Source: Oscarella lobularis
Taxonomy: Eukaryota; Porifera; Homoscleromorpha; Homosclerophorida; Oscarellidae
Direction: 5' to 3'
Assembly (NCBI RefSeq): GCF_947507565.1
Contig: NC_089180.1
Span: 3,348,001 to 3,412,000 of the forward strand
Length of the DNA: 64,000 nucleotides
A program made the position numbers and the translations under genes. The notes under the pieces are model-generated. The model did not search any database. It saw nothing but the letters and a program-made list of their open reading frames with translations, and was not told the DNA's origin. Below, piece after piece: positions 10,985 through 22,425 of this stretch; the stretch's first letter is position 1, and each line of letters begins with the position of its first letter.

Positions 10985-11650
10985 CTTATTCAACTTAAAT
11001 GCGCATGTGCTGGAATGTGTTGTATAGTTATTTGTACCACGGATAATAGCGAGTTAGATGCGTGCCGCGGTCACGTGTTTCTTGATTCCCGGACGTCTGC
11101 TATCGTCGCTCTCCTGATGTCTATCCTTGTCGCCAACAATCAACCGTTCGGCGCTGAGCAAGGGAATCGATTTCTTCAATGACTCCAGTGCTTCTGGAGG
11201 ATATTCAGACAAACTTTTATTTAATTACGTCTTGTAGAAATTTTTTCAGCCTAAAGAACTTTGTTTAGCGATTCTTATTGCAAATGCAACGTCTCGCAGC
11301 ATTTTTCGAGGGTCTTCCCAAGCGCCTGTTGTGGGCTATCCGCCGCAATCGCTTGTAGCATTTGGGCCGTCGTGCAAGGTTTGTTTTTTCACAAGGCATA
11401 CTTATTTTGGCCCAGTTGCACAATACAATGTATAAGGTTTGCATATTGATAAAAAATATCATTGTTGTCTACCGCTGAAATCGGTGAAAATTCAACAAAG
11501 TATGGCGACCGTACGCGAGAAAAATGGCCCTATTGGAAAGCGGAAGGAGAAACGATCGTTGCAAACCACGCAGTTGCCTGCCTGAATGACCGTTCTATTG
11601 GTTGCTGCACGATTCCGGCACTAGCGGCAATGTAGGGAGCGACAGTTGGA
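10985..11650. other. No gene identified
   Basis: Open frames here (for example 11261-11449) are short and show no motif. A 5' end of the Tc1-type remnant that follows was looked for and not found. Confidence 0.4.
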
Positions 11651-12275
11651 CGACAACGTTAGAGTGAGCAGATATTATGACAAATCGTCCATTATCAAAA
11701 GATTTTGGCCGACAATGTTGCTCCATCCGTCCGTCATCTTGGTCTAGAGCCAAACTGGATATTCCAGCAGGACAATGATCCAAAACATACCAGTCGTTCA
11801 ACCCGTTCGTGGTTTCAAGAACACTCATACAATGTTTTAGAGTGGCCTAGTCAGAGTCCAGACTTAAATCCAATAGAAATGCTTTGGCGAGATCTGAAGA
11901 AAGCAGTCCACAAGCGCTCTCCAAAGAATTTGAAAGAGGTGAAGTCGTATATTGTTGAAGAGTGGGGAAAAATTTCACCAGAGAGGTGTCAACGCCTTGT
12001 TAGCATACCAACACCGTTTGCTTGCTGTTATCAAAGCAAAAGGTGGAATAACCAAGTACTAATGGAAGGGTTCACATACTTTCGCAAAATACTACTTTTG
12101 ATAAACGAGTTTTCTTCTACAAACCAATTATGAGAGTTCAATTCTACCTTCACCAAAGGCATAGATGTCAGTAATATGCATAGGCTACATTACAGGGCTC
12201 TATTATCGTTCAACCGTCAAGAATTTAGAAATACCTTGATTTTACAAGGGGTTCACTTACTTTTGCGTACCACTG
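11650..12275 (+). mobile_element. 5'-truncated Tc1-type transposon with 3' inverted end
   Basis: The frame at 11705-12133 encodes the C-terminal half of a Tc1 transposase: FQQDNDPKHTSRSTRSWF carries the second catalytic Asp and DLNPIEMLWRDLKKAV the Glu. The N-terminal DNA-binding and first catalytic region are missing. Downstream the sequence runs to a terminal repeat (AAGGGGTTCACTTACTTTTG then CGTACCACTG at 12271-12275 followed by TA). The matching 5' terminal repeat is absent. It belongs to a Tc1 lineage different from the intact element at 6041, judged by end sequence and protein. The transposase frame extends past the usual C-terminus after a shift. Confidence 0.88.
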
Positions 12276-12277
12276 TA

Positions 12278-13855
12278 TGTCTTTCGAACCAGAACGACCA
12301 GAAAAGCGCCGTACGCCACCCCGCATTTCCCGCTCCTCCAGATGAGGTCTTCAAGACGGCCCTTGCACCTCTCGCACTCTATTTTCAATTCAGCTAGTGA
12401 TATAAGTTTCACTTCGACGATTCATCCTACTGTTGTCCTATTCAATATCCGGGTTTAAAGTCTTGCAAAAATAGAGAAACTATTGCCTGCGAAACACTTT
12501 GGAGAATGGTTGACGAGACAGGGTAACCAATGGAGGCATTTTTTCACTGACTCGGTGTATGTTGGACAGCCCATTCCTGCGGCCAATCCTCGGCTCGATG
12601 AACTTTTCGAAAGTGATCGAACATCTGCCGGAGTTTGCCTTGAGCCCAGATTCCTCGACAACGCATACGATGTCTACGCTTGCTATCGCAACGCACGTAG
12701 AATCAGAATCCAAAGAACGGCGAAACGAATTTCAGGTAAAACGGCTTGACTTCACTGACGGGTCGGACGAGTAACGAAGAGATTCGACAACAAAAACACA
12801 GATAAACGGCAAATTTGGGTGCGATGAAAAGTCGACTAATATCCGGGAGAGAGAGAGTGGACTAACTGATTAAATTTAATAAAGCAATACAGTTTTTAAT
12901 TAAGCGAATTGTCTCTCAAAGAGCGCAGAATTTGTGAAAGACCTTGATGATGACTGAACGGTAGCAATATATTGGAAGGAGAGTCTTCATGGAATAATTA
13001 GCCCTTGTAAATCGAACGTCGACATATGTACAGTAAATGTAGCACCTCGAAGCCATACGATCACTTTTCCGTTACCTTTGCCCTTTATGCTTGTTAGAAT
13101 AACGATGGGAAGCACAGAAACAGCTCTAAAAGACCTTGTTGTTCTACGTAACGATGACGCTGTTATCCTTCTGAAGGTTATTAATGCACATAAGAATCGT
13201 TTTAAACCATGCAAAAGAAAAAAGGTCTTCTTCTTCTTCAGCAAGTAAGCTTTTTTAAAGGCCCTAACCCAGGTAGGCCCATGCTGCCGACCAGACCCAG
13301 CGGAACCAATGAGATTCCTAAACTGCCCCGCAACCCCACGAGCCGGAAGCGTAATCCAATTAATCAGCCACGCCACTTAAAGAAGCATCAGCACAAATTC
13401 TGTCTATATAGTCCTTGTCGAGCTTTGTTTCCATGTCGTCGTCGTCGTCGTCGCTTTCAGAGTTGTCGCTCTCGCCGCTTTCAGTGTCGCTAACACCGAA
13501 TTCAATGATGAAGCGATCTACGGCTTCTTCCTGTAAACCATCGGTCTCCCAAATTAAAATAATTGTCATTAATTAACTAATTAGGCGTCGTTACCGTTAC
13601 CAAATTCATTCCGCAGAGCTGCAGACGCGATCGTTCAGTCTTTAATCACTATTTTCATGCAAAAATACATTAATTAAAAAGTTTGATCTAATAACCGATC
13701 CACATGTCACATATTTCATAAATCAGACTTCAATATTCGAGTCAATTTCAGAATCAGACAGTGCAACACAGTCCTCTATTGAAGCAGAGGTTATCACCTT
13801 AGTGCGCTAAGAATGCGCCCACAACATCAAAATCGCCCTTTTCTGAAAGGTTATC
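12278..13855. other. No gene identified
   Basis: Only short frames occur. A minus-strand frame at 13360-13569 has an Asp/Glu/Ser-rich segment encoded partly by a GTC trinucleotide repeat (13437-13452). A frame at 12559-12774 ends FQVKRLDFTDGSDE without a known domain. I see no supportable gene. Confidence 0.35.
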
Positions 13856-14940
13856 GTCCCTGGCTGCCTAGGATTGTTTAAGAGTCTATTTGGTCAACGT
13901 AAATTCTGCCAAAAACCAAGGCATGAGCGAATGACCACTCTAATTGCAGCTCTATTCGGCGGCTGGCTTCTAATTCGCGAAAAGATTTTCTCAATGTTCG
14001 GAACGTGCAAGGATTTCGAGTTCCTTGTCTTTCGGTACCTGCTGGATGAGCTAATCCCTCTTATCTTTTTCTTTTACTCAACTATACATCGAGGCAGCCA
14101 ATATCAGCTATGGCAAAGTTCAATGATACGGCTTGCCATCATGTTTATAGTTCAACAGCGCCACAATTACGATAAAGCAATGCTTTCAAGCATTAGTGAC
14201 TGTCTGCATTACGAAACAGCGATACCACAGTGGCAATCGACCTCTTCCAATATGAATGTTTTTAGTGAAAAAAAATCGAAGTTTTTCACTCGTTATTGCG
14301 CGCGCAATGCCCATCTTGGTCAAGTGCAGACCAAATTGTTGAATTTTCACACGTTCTGAGCGCAAGGCGATTTGATGCCGCGTTTGCAACCCATTTTTTA
14401 ATCGACGGGCAGAAATTCTCTCAGCTGGCAGGAAAAGCAGCTGAACACATTGCAACAAAATTTAGGAATATATACAAAAACTGTGGAAAGTCAAAAGAAC
14501 TACAAACTAAACAAAAGAGAAGGTCCTTTCAACTAAATACGTTAGCCTGCACCTTGGACCAGAGGTCATTTCCTCTTGGTTTTCTACTCCAAAACCCAGA
14601 TCTGTTATGCGATTTAGAAAAATGTGTTGATGAAAGCGATACTGCAATACTTCTAAGCTGCGAACACTCATTTCACGCTAACTGCCTACCTACTACCACC
14701 CGATGCCACTACTGCGAGCCATTTCTACTAGACACTGTAAAGAACCTGACAGGAAAATATAACAAGAGCCTTCAGACCCATACAGCGGACGATACTGAAG
14801 AAGAAGCTCCTCCATCTGAAGACCCTGATATTGATAATAGCGTTGAAGAAGATGACTACTACTCAACTAGCGAATTTATTCAGCACCTAATGACGGATTT
14901 AATTAAGGCGTTGTCTGTGTCAGCAACAAGATACGTTTGA
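13856..14940 (+). pseudogene. Transposase-like gene with RING-like C-terminus, copy 2 (C-terminal half)
   Basis: This is a paralogue of the gene at 4056-8889. It reads from LFKSLFGQRKFCQK and GGWLLIREKIFSMFGTCKDF through SSISDCLHYETAIPQWQS, then after a one-base deletion at about 14276 continues as LLRAQCPSW to the end. The C-terminal part (about 14580-14720) has a RING-like finger: CDLEKCVDESDTAILLSCEH, SFHANC and CHYCEPFLL. The tail is acidic and ends with DDYYSTSEFIQHLM, conserved with copy 1. The single lesion and otherwise open frame make this the better preserved copy, but the N-terminal half (YDNLN and DDFH region) is absent upstream. Function is unknown; the finger suggests protein or zinc binding. 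Confidence 0.65.
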
Positions 14941-15572
14941 AATCCCATCGGAACGGGCAGATCGTATATATCCTGAAACTTCCTCAAGTAACGACCAATC
15001 ATGACGACGGGTCGCGGCTCGTTCTCGCAAAATTATTCGAATGAAAAGCGATACCTACTTGGAACAGGAACGGCGGGATACGGACAGAAGCAGACGTGGA
15101 CAACGGGAAAATCCTCGCGAGCTATTGTTAAGTGCGCTTTAATTAATTACGCTGGAGAAAACAAACAGTCCTTGACCTTGAATCAGAGCTTGTTGGAACA
15201 AGGGACTGGCGACAAGACGTCAGTCGGGAAGTCCTCGTACGACGTGTTCACCGCCTGGTGGACAAAGCCCATCCACGGTCTGCAGAAAGGCGACGACTCC
15301 AGCGGCGAACCTGAAGCGAACGATTTCGTCTTCTACGGATGCGATGCATTCCGTGAGACCGTCGTCTGAATGAAAATGTTTCTCCAACATCTCGCGAACG
15401 ACCCCATCCGTCGTGACGGTGATCAAGATGGTAATGGTTTCAGTCGCGTCGTCGCACGCGCTTAGGACAGACGAAGCTTTCCATATAGAGATTGGCGGTC
15501 AGGATATGGGTATCATGTCCGTTTGCGAAGCGCCGCACACCGACCTGTTTGGGCACGTGCAAGGGCGGAGCG
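14941..15572 (+). repeat. Composite repeat, copy 2, first part
   Basis: This block matches 720-1380 in reverse orientation with small indels; for example both contain AACGGGCAGATCGTATATAT and KRYLLGTGTAGYGQKQTW when translated in the same sense. The continuation to 16600 (transposase part) also matches copy 1. A minus-strand reading carries DDATETITILITVTTDG and REMLEKHFHSDDGLTECIAS, which looks coding, but I do not recognise it. Confidence 0.65.
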
Positions 15573-16265
15573 TGGACGAGGGGTGAGTCCCGAACGAGCG
15601 ATGATTGCTCCGTGACTCATCTGCATGATTCGTTTAGTCGTTCCAGCGAAGGTACGTCACCCGATCGTCTTTGTGCTTGGCAATAATCGAAGTTAACCTT
15701 GTAGTTTTTTACTCCGCTTACTAAACTTTAGAGTGTTGTAGAGCCGCGAAACTTTGAGTTATTTTTGACTAACGCTAAGGAATCGTACGTTTTCGCGTCC
15801 TCCCGAAACAGCAGTAATCGAGATAAATTTTTTTGCCACTTCAGTTTCCCTTTAATTGGGACAGAAAGGCGAACTTACCGACGCAAATCCTACTATTACG
15901 ATGAAAACGGTTGTCAGAGCGCTGCCGCGAATTCCACGCGACATAGCTTTTGCTTCAAGTTCTCAGCCACTCAATCGAGGCTCTTCTTCGTACGATGAAG
16001 ATATTGCGGATTAGCGATGAAGATATTGCGGATTAGCTGGAATCACCTACGTGAACACACTCCTGTGCATACCCTATGTGACCACATGACGTTTTTACCC
16101 TAATGTTTATACAAGAATGTAGCGAAATTAAGACACGTCTGTTCGTTCTAGTCTAATAATTTTTATTTGCCTTGTGACAATGGGTAAACACGGTTGTTGT
16201 TCGATGTCAACCTCTTCAGGCTGAGCGCAAGTTATTACTCCCCTATACATGCATTTCAGTTTGTC
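15573..16265. other. Interval absent from composite copy 1
   Basis: This unique sequence separates the two halves of composite copy 2. It contains no recognisable gene. It includes the 22-bp tandem duplication at 15994-16037. Whether it was lost from copy 1 or inserted into copy 2 is open. Confidence 0.4.
15994..16037. repeat. 22-bp tandem duplication
   Basis: GATGAAGATATTGCGGATTA plus GC is repeated twice head to tail without mismatch. Confidence 0.9.
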
Positions 16266-16269
16266 CATC

Positions 16270-17349
16270 AAACGCATTTAAAAGGGACAAGCCTGGGTCT
16301 CTTTTGAGAGTTATCGCCTGCTGAATGTAGTCTACGCCACGATGATTTTGAGTTCTTCCGTATTTGCGCATAGATACTGCAGAATGTCCACAAGACTAGC
16401 GTTGAGTGACGTTGAGATGCTGTTACGACCCGACGTCGGAAGTCGGAGACCATGATGACCCGTCCCTCTGATTTCGACTTTACAGGATTGAATGATCCGT
16501 CGCACCAGAAGACCTGCTGATCGTCGTTTGAGTGGAAGATGCACTCGTCGTGATAGACTCTGACAAGATTTCGCCTGTCAAAGTTTTCCATCCGATCTAT
16601 GTATTCTTCACGGTATTGGACAACGTCAGCCCTTTCATGTCCATCAACGTAAACCCACATTTTGTACTTGATCACGGAGAAGCCCAGACGAGTCATCCAT
16701 CGGTGGATGTCCCACTGCCACGTTCCCATTCCCAAGAAGAGGGAGGACCTGAGAATTGACGTACGCCTGCACGTCGGCTACGGTGAGGTTGGGTTGACCT
16801 TTCCGGACACTGTGACTACGAATGTACTCTGACAGCATTATTTGAAGCTCTGCCTCCAGAAGTCAAGCGGGGCCGTTCCGCTTCTCAGGAACGTCGTCAC
16901 ATTCGGAGTCGTCTTCAGCGGCTATCGCTTTGACCCAACGGCGAACTGTTTGACCATTAAAGCCGACGACAGATGCATTCCTTTCACAGGCTTTGATGAG
17001 GCCGAGGTGGTCGTTCTTGCTCGCTAAGTAAGCCGCCAGCATTTGACGATTGCTGAGATCGAGATCAGTGATCCACTGAGCAACGCGACCACGAACGATC
17101 TCCATCTCTTCGCGCCATCCTCGAGACTCGTCCGACTCTGGAGGAAAACTGACGTCTTTGCGTTTCCGACCACGTCCGGCTGTGCGACCGCCTTTCGCTG
17201 CGTCTCCACGAGGCTTGAACTTGTACTTCCTGTTTACTCGGTTAATGAATGCAGATGCGCGAGTAAGTGAAGCACGCTTCGGGTGTCTGTCGTTGCGAAT
17301 CGGAGATTTTGGTTCACTGCGCGTCGACGATGACGTGTTGGTTTTTTAA
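16270..17349 (-). pseudogene. DDE-superfamily transposase remnant (YVDGHER family)
   Basis: On the minus strand the order is a Lys/Arg/Gly-rich N-terminus (about 17150-17250), a helix-turn-helix-like segment (FNGQTVRRWVKAI, about 16940), KGQPNLTVADVQAYVNSQVL (about 16750), then WVYVDGHERADVVQYREEY and VRVYHDECIFHSNDDQQVFW, with SEGRVIMVSDF after it. YVDGHER-x-DVV-x-YR followed by HDE...ND...W and G-R-x-IMVSDF is, from memory, the signature of a DDE endonuclease family found in fungi, Hydra and other animals; D of HDE and D of VSDF are candidate catalytic residues. A frameshift in LLGNGN/LLGMGT (about 16730) and loss of the region after VSDF show decay. A shorter copy of the core lies at 483-720. 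Confidence 0.65.
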
Positions 17350-18500
17350 AACACCGGTTGGAGAGGTGTCGAAGACGAAGAAAGTTTCAAATCGGTGCTT
17401 TGTGTTATTTCCATGGTCACGCTAAAGCTAATATCGTTTCGTGCCCTCTGCACTCTCGCGGAGCTATCTTTGCTACTGCTTTTTGGCTTATACGACGCAA
17501 AGAGCAAACTTGTACAGCTCAATGCTGCCTAAAGAAGCCAAGACCACAAGAGACGGCTCGCAGCATTGCGCAGCGCGTCTGATCGTACCGACTGCTCGCA
17601 GTAGACTTCGGAAAGGACAACGATTTGCAGCATAGCATGTACCTTAGTCTTTCGCCTAACGCTTGCGCTACTGGTCGAATGTAAAGTCGGTGTAGCAGCT
17701 GCTGTACTGCGTCCCGAGCGCTTGGCGTTCACATTCATTATACAGTGGCAAGTTCACATGCGTAAATAGTGAATTTTGGTATCTTTTGCAGAAGTATGCC
17801 TAGACGACTTGCATTATCGAGAAGAAAAGGCGAATATAGCCATCAATCGAGAAGCAATAAAAACAAAGTGTTCACGACGACGAGGAAATGCCACTTAACG
17901 TCGCAACACAAACCGACGCCCCGTAGCAGCACATTTACTAAATTTGGCGGCGAGAACATCGTTGAGACCCTTGCGGACCGCATCCATCTTCTTGTCCCAC
18001 GCCTAGCGCATAAAGGTATCACGTGACCACGGGAGTTGCCTATTCCCTTTCTCTTCTATCTATGCTTCCACCTCGTCCTTGTAAACGCGAACTTTCTGCG
18101 TATCTTTCGGCAGCAGCCCTTTCTATTGAATAAGTGGAAACAGTAGAAAACCATATCCACTCCAAGAAATGACATCAAACATTTTTTTGAAGACGTTGCT
18201 CTTGATTCTTATACTTGACCAATTCTTCTTAAATTTTCTGAAACTGACTTAAACATGTGGAAAATGAATCAGAATCAGTGATTGACAAAAAGGAGCATAG
18301 CGATCATTCATACAACAAAAAAATGATAATTGACAATGACAATGCCACGGACAAAATTGATGATAATGATACCGCTAAAGCGACATAAGACAGCGGCTAA
18401 AAAGCCCCGGCTAAAAAAACCTAAAGCAAACGTGCGAGTCGTGCCCGCACAAGTGTACCGTTTCCACCGGACTACTCCACCGTTTCCGAATTCGTTTCTG
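17350..18500. other. No gene identified
   Basis: No supportable gene. Frames at 17358-17582 and 17769-18026 lack motifs. Around 18014-18063 a sequence resembling 58030-58080 occurs (both include a CACGTG core followed by a pyrimidine-rich CTTTCTCTTCTATCTATG-like tract), which suggests another dispersed repeat end. Confidence 0.35.
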
Positions 18501-18506
18501 CTTCAA

Positions 18507-18879
18507 ATAGGGCGCAAGCGAGAATCGATAGTAGGAGACGGAAACTGCTACTTTCGAACAGTGTCGAAAGCAGCATTTTGAACAGAAGATGGCCATTTGG
18601 CACTTCGGTTACAGATTGTTAATTTAATACCTGTCTGTCTTTGAAATGTACTGCTGCAACATGGACTATAAAGCTCACATTTCAAAGCTACGACAAGAAG
18701 GTGCTTGGGCAACCCAAGCTGAAATCCACGCAACTGCAATACTTTTTCAAATTGACGTCAGTATATTTACATGGATGGGTAAAGAGTGGACGTGGAATAC
18801 ATACAAACCGAAGTTTGATATAACTGTTTCGGCGCTAATTAGGCTGTCCGTTAACAGAATAGAGATACAACATTATTGA
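18507..18879 (+). pseudogene. OTU-type cysteine protease remnant
   Basis: The translated order matches the OTU deubiquitinase fold. GRKRESIVGDGNCYFRTVS gives the catalytic Asp (codon 18537-18539) and Cys (18546-18548). TEDGHLALRLQIVNLI follows, then HISKLRQEGAWATQAEIHAT and FQIDVSIFTWMG, and finally IEIQHY, whose His (18871-18873) matches the catalytic position. OTU proteases remove ubiquitin; in animals many stand-alone OTU genes travel with Helitron or other transposons. Stop codons (TGA at about 18580, another near 18633) and a frame change between the first and second blocks inactivate it. The PIF1 helicase fragment on the other strand 80 bp downstream supports a transposon origin. Confidence 0.7.
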
Positions 18880-18954
18880 AACTACTGAAAAGACAGACTC
18901 CGTACGTTCGGCTAGTTTCGCTAAGCGTCGATTTTCTCTTGAACGTAGTTTATA

Positions 18955-19158
18955 ACTTTAGAACTTGTTTAAATGAGCAATACGCTCAAAATCTAAGCTT
19001 TGAATTAGGCAGTCATCTAAATTACGCACTTGAGATAACGCAACGTACGTAATTCCCGGTGCAAAATTTCGCTGCCCTATATTGATTACGGCCTTTTCAA
19101 GAGTGACAAGTCCCTGCTGCCGTCGCCCCGCTTTTGGCTGGTGCAATGCTGATTGCAC
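18955..19158 (-). pseudogene. PIF1/Helitron-type helicase C-terminal fragment
   Basis: The minus strand encodes GLVTLEKAVINIGQRNFAPG followed by ITYVALSQVRNLDDCLIQSL. This corresponds to the last conserved helicase motifs of PIF1-like enzymes, usually Q-G-x-T-L-x-K-A-V...LTYVALSRVRSL...L. The fragment ends shortly after, at the natural C-terminus (HLNKF then stop). No Walker motifs are seen upstream, so only the tail survives. PIF1 helicases unwind DNA; Helitrons carry such a domain. Together with the nearby OTU remnant a decayed Helitron is plausible, but the two are in opposite orientation. Confidence 0.65.
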
Positions 19159-19159
19159 T

Positions 19160-20940
19160 CAAGAAGTGTATTTCTATGTCCGACCGATACCGGTTGGAAA
19201 TAGTTTTTGGCGTCTCGTCGCTAAAGCAGCAGCGTCGGTTCTTGAGAGCAAGATTGCTTCGAAAATGTCACCATATTAGTTTGGAGTGTGCACGCCGAGC
19301 GGGACCGACGTGATTGTGAATCTTAGTCAGCTTGTACTCCGAAACCATTCGAGTTGCTGAGCTTTTCCCCCGACTGTCCTTCCGCGGAATGCTCCGAAAC
19401 TTCGTTAACGCCATTCCGGATGATGTAGACGTTTCTGGTTCTTCCCTCGTTGTACTTCGAGACGCGACGATCGTTTGGAACTGAGGCCAGCACGTTTGGA
19501 TTTAGATTTTTAGCCTATTTTACAGCAATAACGACAAATCAAGCGAGAAAAGGCGAGAGAATGTGAGGAGAAGATGCGCGCGCGTTAGGGAAAAAGAAAC
19601 GTCTTTGAAATCTGCGTATCTATAAGTTTTTAAGCTTCACCTGCGCCTAAGTTTCTGTATGTCAGAACGCACCGGCCTAGTGAATGAAACAGGACAGAAT
19701 CAAATAATTGTCGAGATAGAAAAACCATTTCTAACTAATTCTTTTAACGGATACAACGTTTTGGCGCTGCCATGACTTTTCATTTTGCGCCGTTGATGCA
19801 CGTAATCAAAAGCTCTATTTTATTGGCATAAGAACTAACAACGTTTTATGTCTCGGACCCACCCTAAAAATAGTTTAGGCTTTAATCTGACGATGCATTC
19901 GAGAGGCTCCTCGCAAAATTTAGGTCGATATAGCTTCTTGTAGACTTTGAAAGTTATTGGTGAATGGCACTGCATGTACATAACCGTGTATTTATACTTA
20001 TCGTGTAATTAATTGCAATTAGGCAAAAATTAAAGACCTCACATAGATTGTGTACTGTCCGCATTTGATGATGATGCGGTGCCGATTGACAAAGAACTCT
20101 GTCGCGTCAATGGGATGCCAAGTGGGGATTGTGTGCGTATCCGTGTCTTATGAGTGAAGCGATCCTCTGATTGCGTTCAAGAGAAGTGCACTGTGATCCA
20201 GATGATAGCTGGGTTTAAGCTCTCGAATTACTATATTCTGTATATATTTAAATAAACGCCGTGTCTCGCAAAACATCTGCAAAGAATTGGGGCAAAAGGA
20301 GCCAAAAGGTTTGAGATTGATAGACGCCCGGGCTAGGGTTAGGGTTAGGGGTAGTGAGATTTCAACAAAAGATGACTTTTGTTGTTCTAATGATGCGATG
20401 AAGAGATTGACAGACTTTCTCACACGCTGACAGACTTTAGTCTGAAGCTGCATGAGATGACGCAAGAAAGACTTTCAAAAAGACGCTGCGAAGCCATCAG
20501 TGGTTCATCTACACTGCAGAAATTCTTCAATAAAAACTGCGCGCCTCCCTCCCAAATGCTTACCCATTGTTTACGTTATTGAACTTGGTAAGACAGCTGT
20601 TGAGAAGCATTTTGACGTTCGCATCCTTTTCTTCGCAGCCAAGATTGCTATGAATTTAATTAGGCATTCTAGTGGCAATCCATAGAAACAATCTCACCGG
20701 CCAGGTCATTGACATCATTTACTGAGATGAGAAAGGGTATGGGGCCAAAGAGGTATAGAGACAAGTCAAGTTTCGCCACATCGAGACGCTGTGGTGCGAA
20801 ATACGCAAATCGCGTTATTCAAACGTGTTGAGACAGTGGACCTTGGAATGGAGAAACAGGAATTTTTCTTTAGATCCAGTCTCAACATCAAAGACAACTC
20901 TATCGTCAGAACGCTTCGCGGATCTTATGTGTTGACAGCA
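19160..20940. other. Gene-poor stretch
   Basis: No gene or RNA could be supported. A minus-strand frame at 20148-20465 has no motif. The short telomere-like tract listed separately is the only distinctive element. Confidence 0.4.
20333..20354 (+). repeat. Short interstitial telomere-like repeat
   Basis: CTAGGGTTAGGGTTAGGGGT contains about three TTAGGG units, the animal telomere repeat. It is too short to indicate a chromosome end. Confidence 0.6.
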
Positions 20941-20944
20941 CCCA

Positions 20945-21060
20945 CGCACTGTGTCACAATGTCACAGATCACAGTGGCATAGTGGCACAGTGGCACAGTG
21001 ACATGGTGGGGCTGTGTCACAGTGTCACAGTAGCACAGTAGTACAGTGTCAGAGTGGCAT
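20945..21060. repeat. CACAGTG-rich simple repeat
   Basis: Irregular units of CACAGTG, TGTCACAGTGTCACAG and GTGGCACAGTGGCACAGTG type cover about 110 bp directly ahead of the piggyBac-like frame. Confidence 0.8.
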
Positions 21061-21841
21061 TGCAATGCGGTAACAGTCAAACAGTGTTATGGAATTTGCT
21101 TTTTACAGGAGGACCTGGTGGCGAGAATTTGAAACGTGTTGGGAAAAGAGGAAGAGGAAGAGGGCGTGGCAATGTCGAAATTAGCTCGACCGGAAGTGAA
21201 GTTGGACGTTCTAATGCTAGTAGAGGAAGAGAACTTTCTGGTGCAGGTGCGCAAAGAGGGAGAGGACGTGGCAGTGAACAAAGAGGAGGACATTATGGTG
21301 CAGTTCCGGGAAGCGGAAGAGGTCGTGGCTTTGCACAAAGAGGAGGACATTCTGGTGCAGCGGCAGGAAGCGGAAGAGGTCGTGTTTGTGCACAAATTGG
21401 AGAAAATCCTAGCACAGAAAATACGCAGCAAAGAGGAAGGCAGGAAACTACGGCTCCTAGGCCACGAGCAAGAAGGAACAAAACGCCGCCTCCATTGAAA
21501 CACCTCCTTCCAAATGATTCTCCGGAGCATCTAGTTTTACAGCCCATTTCCGCTTTGCCAAATAACGACGCCTGCGAAAGTTACGTTGGGCCAACGAACC
21601 CTCTTCTTGACGACTCGCCAACAAATTATTTTTCTCAATTTATTGACACTGAAGTGTTAGATCTCATCATTGAAGAAACAATTCGTTACGCCAGAAAAGA
21701 AAAAAAAATGGTCGGTGCAAAATTTCTTTCTCTGTATATTTTTTATTTTTTATTGCAGCCTGACTTCGATTTGACACGAGAGGAACTTTTGTCCTTTTTG
21801 GGAATTACCATCGCTTTTGGTAAATTTCTGCAACTGACTTA
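21060..21841 (+). pseudogene. PiggyBac-type transposase N-terminal remnant with RGG-rich leader
   Basis: An Arg/Gly-rich leader (about 21130-21420, repeated GRGRG and QRGGH units) precedes PTNYFSQFIDTEVLDLIIEE and TIRYARKEKK, then FDLTREELLSFLGITIAFG. The YF...FID...L..I..ET.RYA and EL..FLGI blocks match the start of the piggyBac transposase domain (DDE_Tnp_1_7). A 48-bp intron, 21711-21758, has GT and a TTTTTATTGCAG acceptor and is a multiple of three. Another donor, GTAAAT, may follow GITIAFG at about 21818, after which no piggyBac sequence is found. The catalytic Asp residues are therefore missing. The leader lengthened by internal repetition is unusual for the family. Confidence 0.65.
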
Positions 21842-22425
21842 AACGGGAAACAACGAGACGCCAAATTACATCAAGCAAAAGTCAAGAATAATAGCTCTTT
21901 CTTACATCTGTCATTGTTGAATGTCTCCTCGCAAAGTCTTCAACCTTCGCCCGGTTGATCTTAGTGAACTTTTCGTTCTTCACTAGAACGGTGCAAAAGT
22001 TATTTAAATGCGTTTCTAGATAAATTTACAATCGTTATGCAGGTTAAACACAATGCATCCCTTATTCTACTTACTCGACATGCCTTCTAGCAATACCAGA
22101 CATTATCCAGATACGTTCTATTATAGCGATTAATCACTAAACTGACTCTAATAGCATCCTCCACTTACCTTAGAGAAACCCTTGCTCTCCTTCTCTTCCA
22201 ACCAAGAAAACGAAGTCGCCTCTTTAACTGGTAGACTCTCCCTGTCTTCGCTCGAGAAAGAGGCACATCTCAGTAAAGTCAGACCATGGTGAAAGCAGGT
22301 CTCAATCAGATGTTGAAAACCGTCAATTGCGTCATCGCTGACGCCCGGTAAGACAACGGTCGCCAAGTCTAGCACAGCGTGCGGTGGGCGACGTGCGGAC
22401 GAGTCCCCGTATAGCAGGAAGAAGA
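21842..22425. other. No gene identified
   Basis: The minus-strand frame 22148-22489, containing RGCTVLFFLLYGDSS and VVLPGVSDDAIDGFQHLIE, is fairly protein-like but unrecognised, and its 5' part lies in the repeat that follows. Confidence 0.3.

Noticed and set aside
21087-21547. Minus-strand Ser/Arg/Cys-rich frames opposite the piggyBac leader
   Set aside because: Complement of the RGG-coding repeat; no independent motif.
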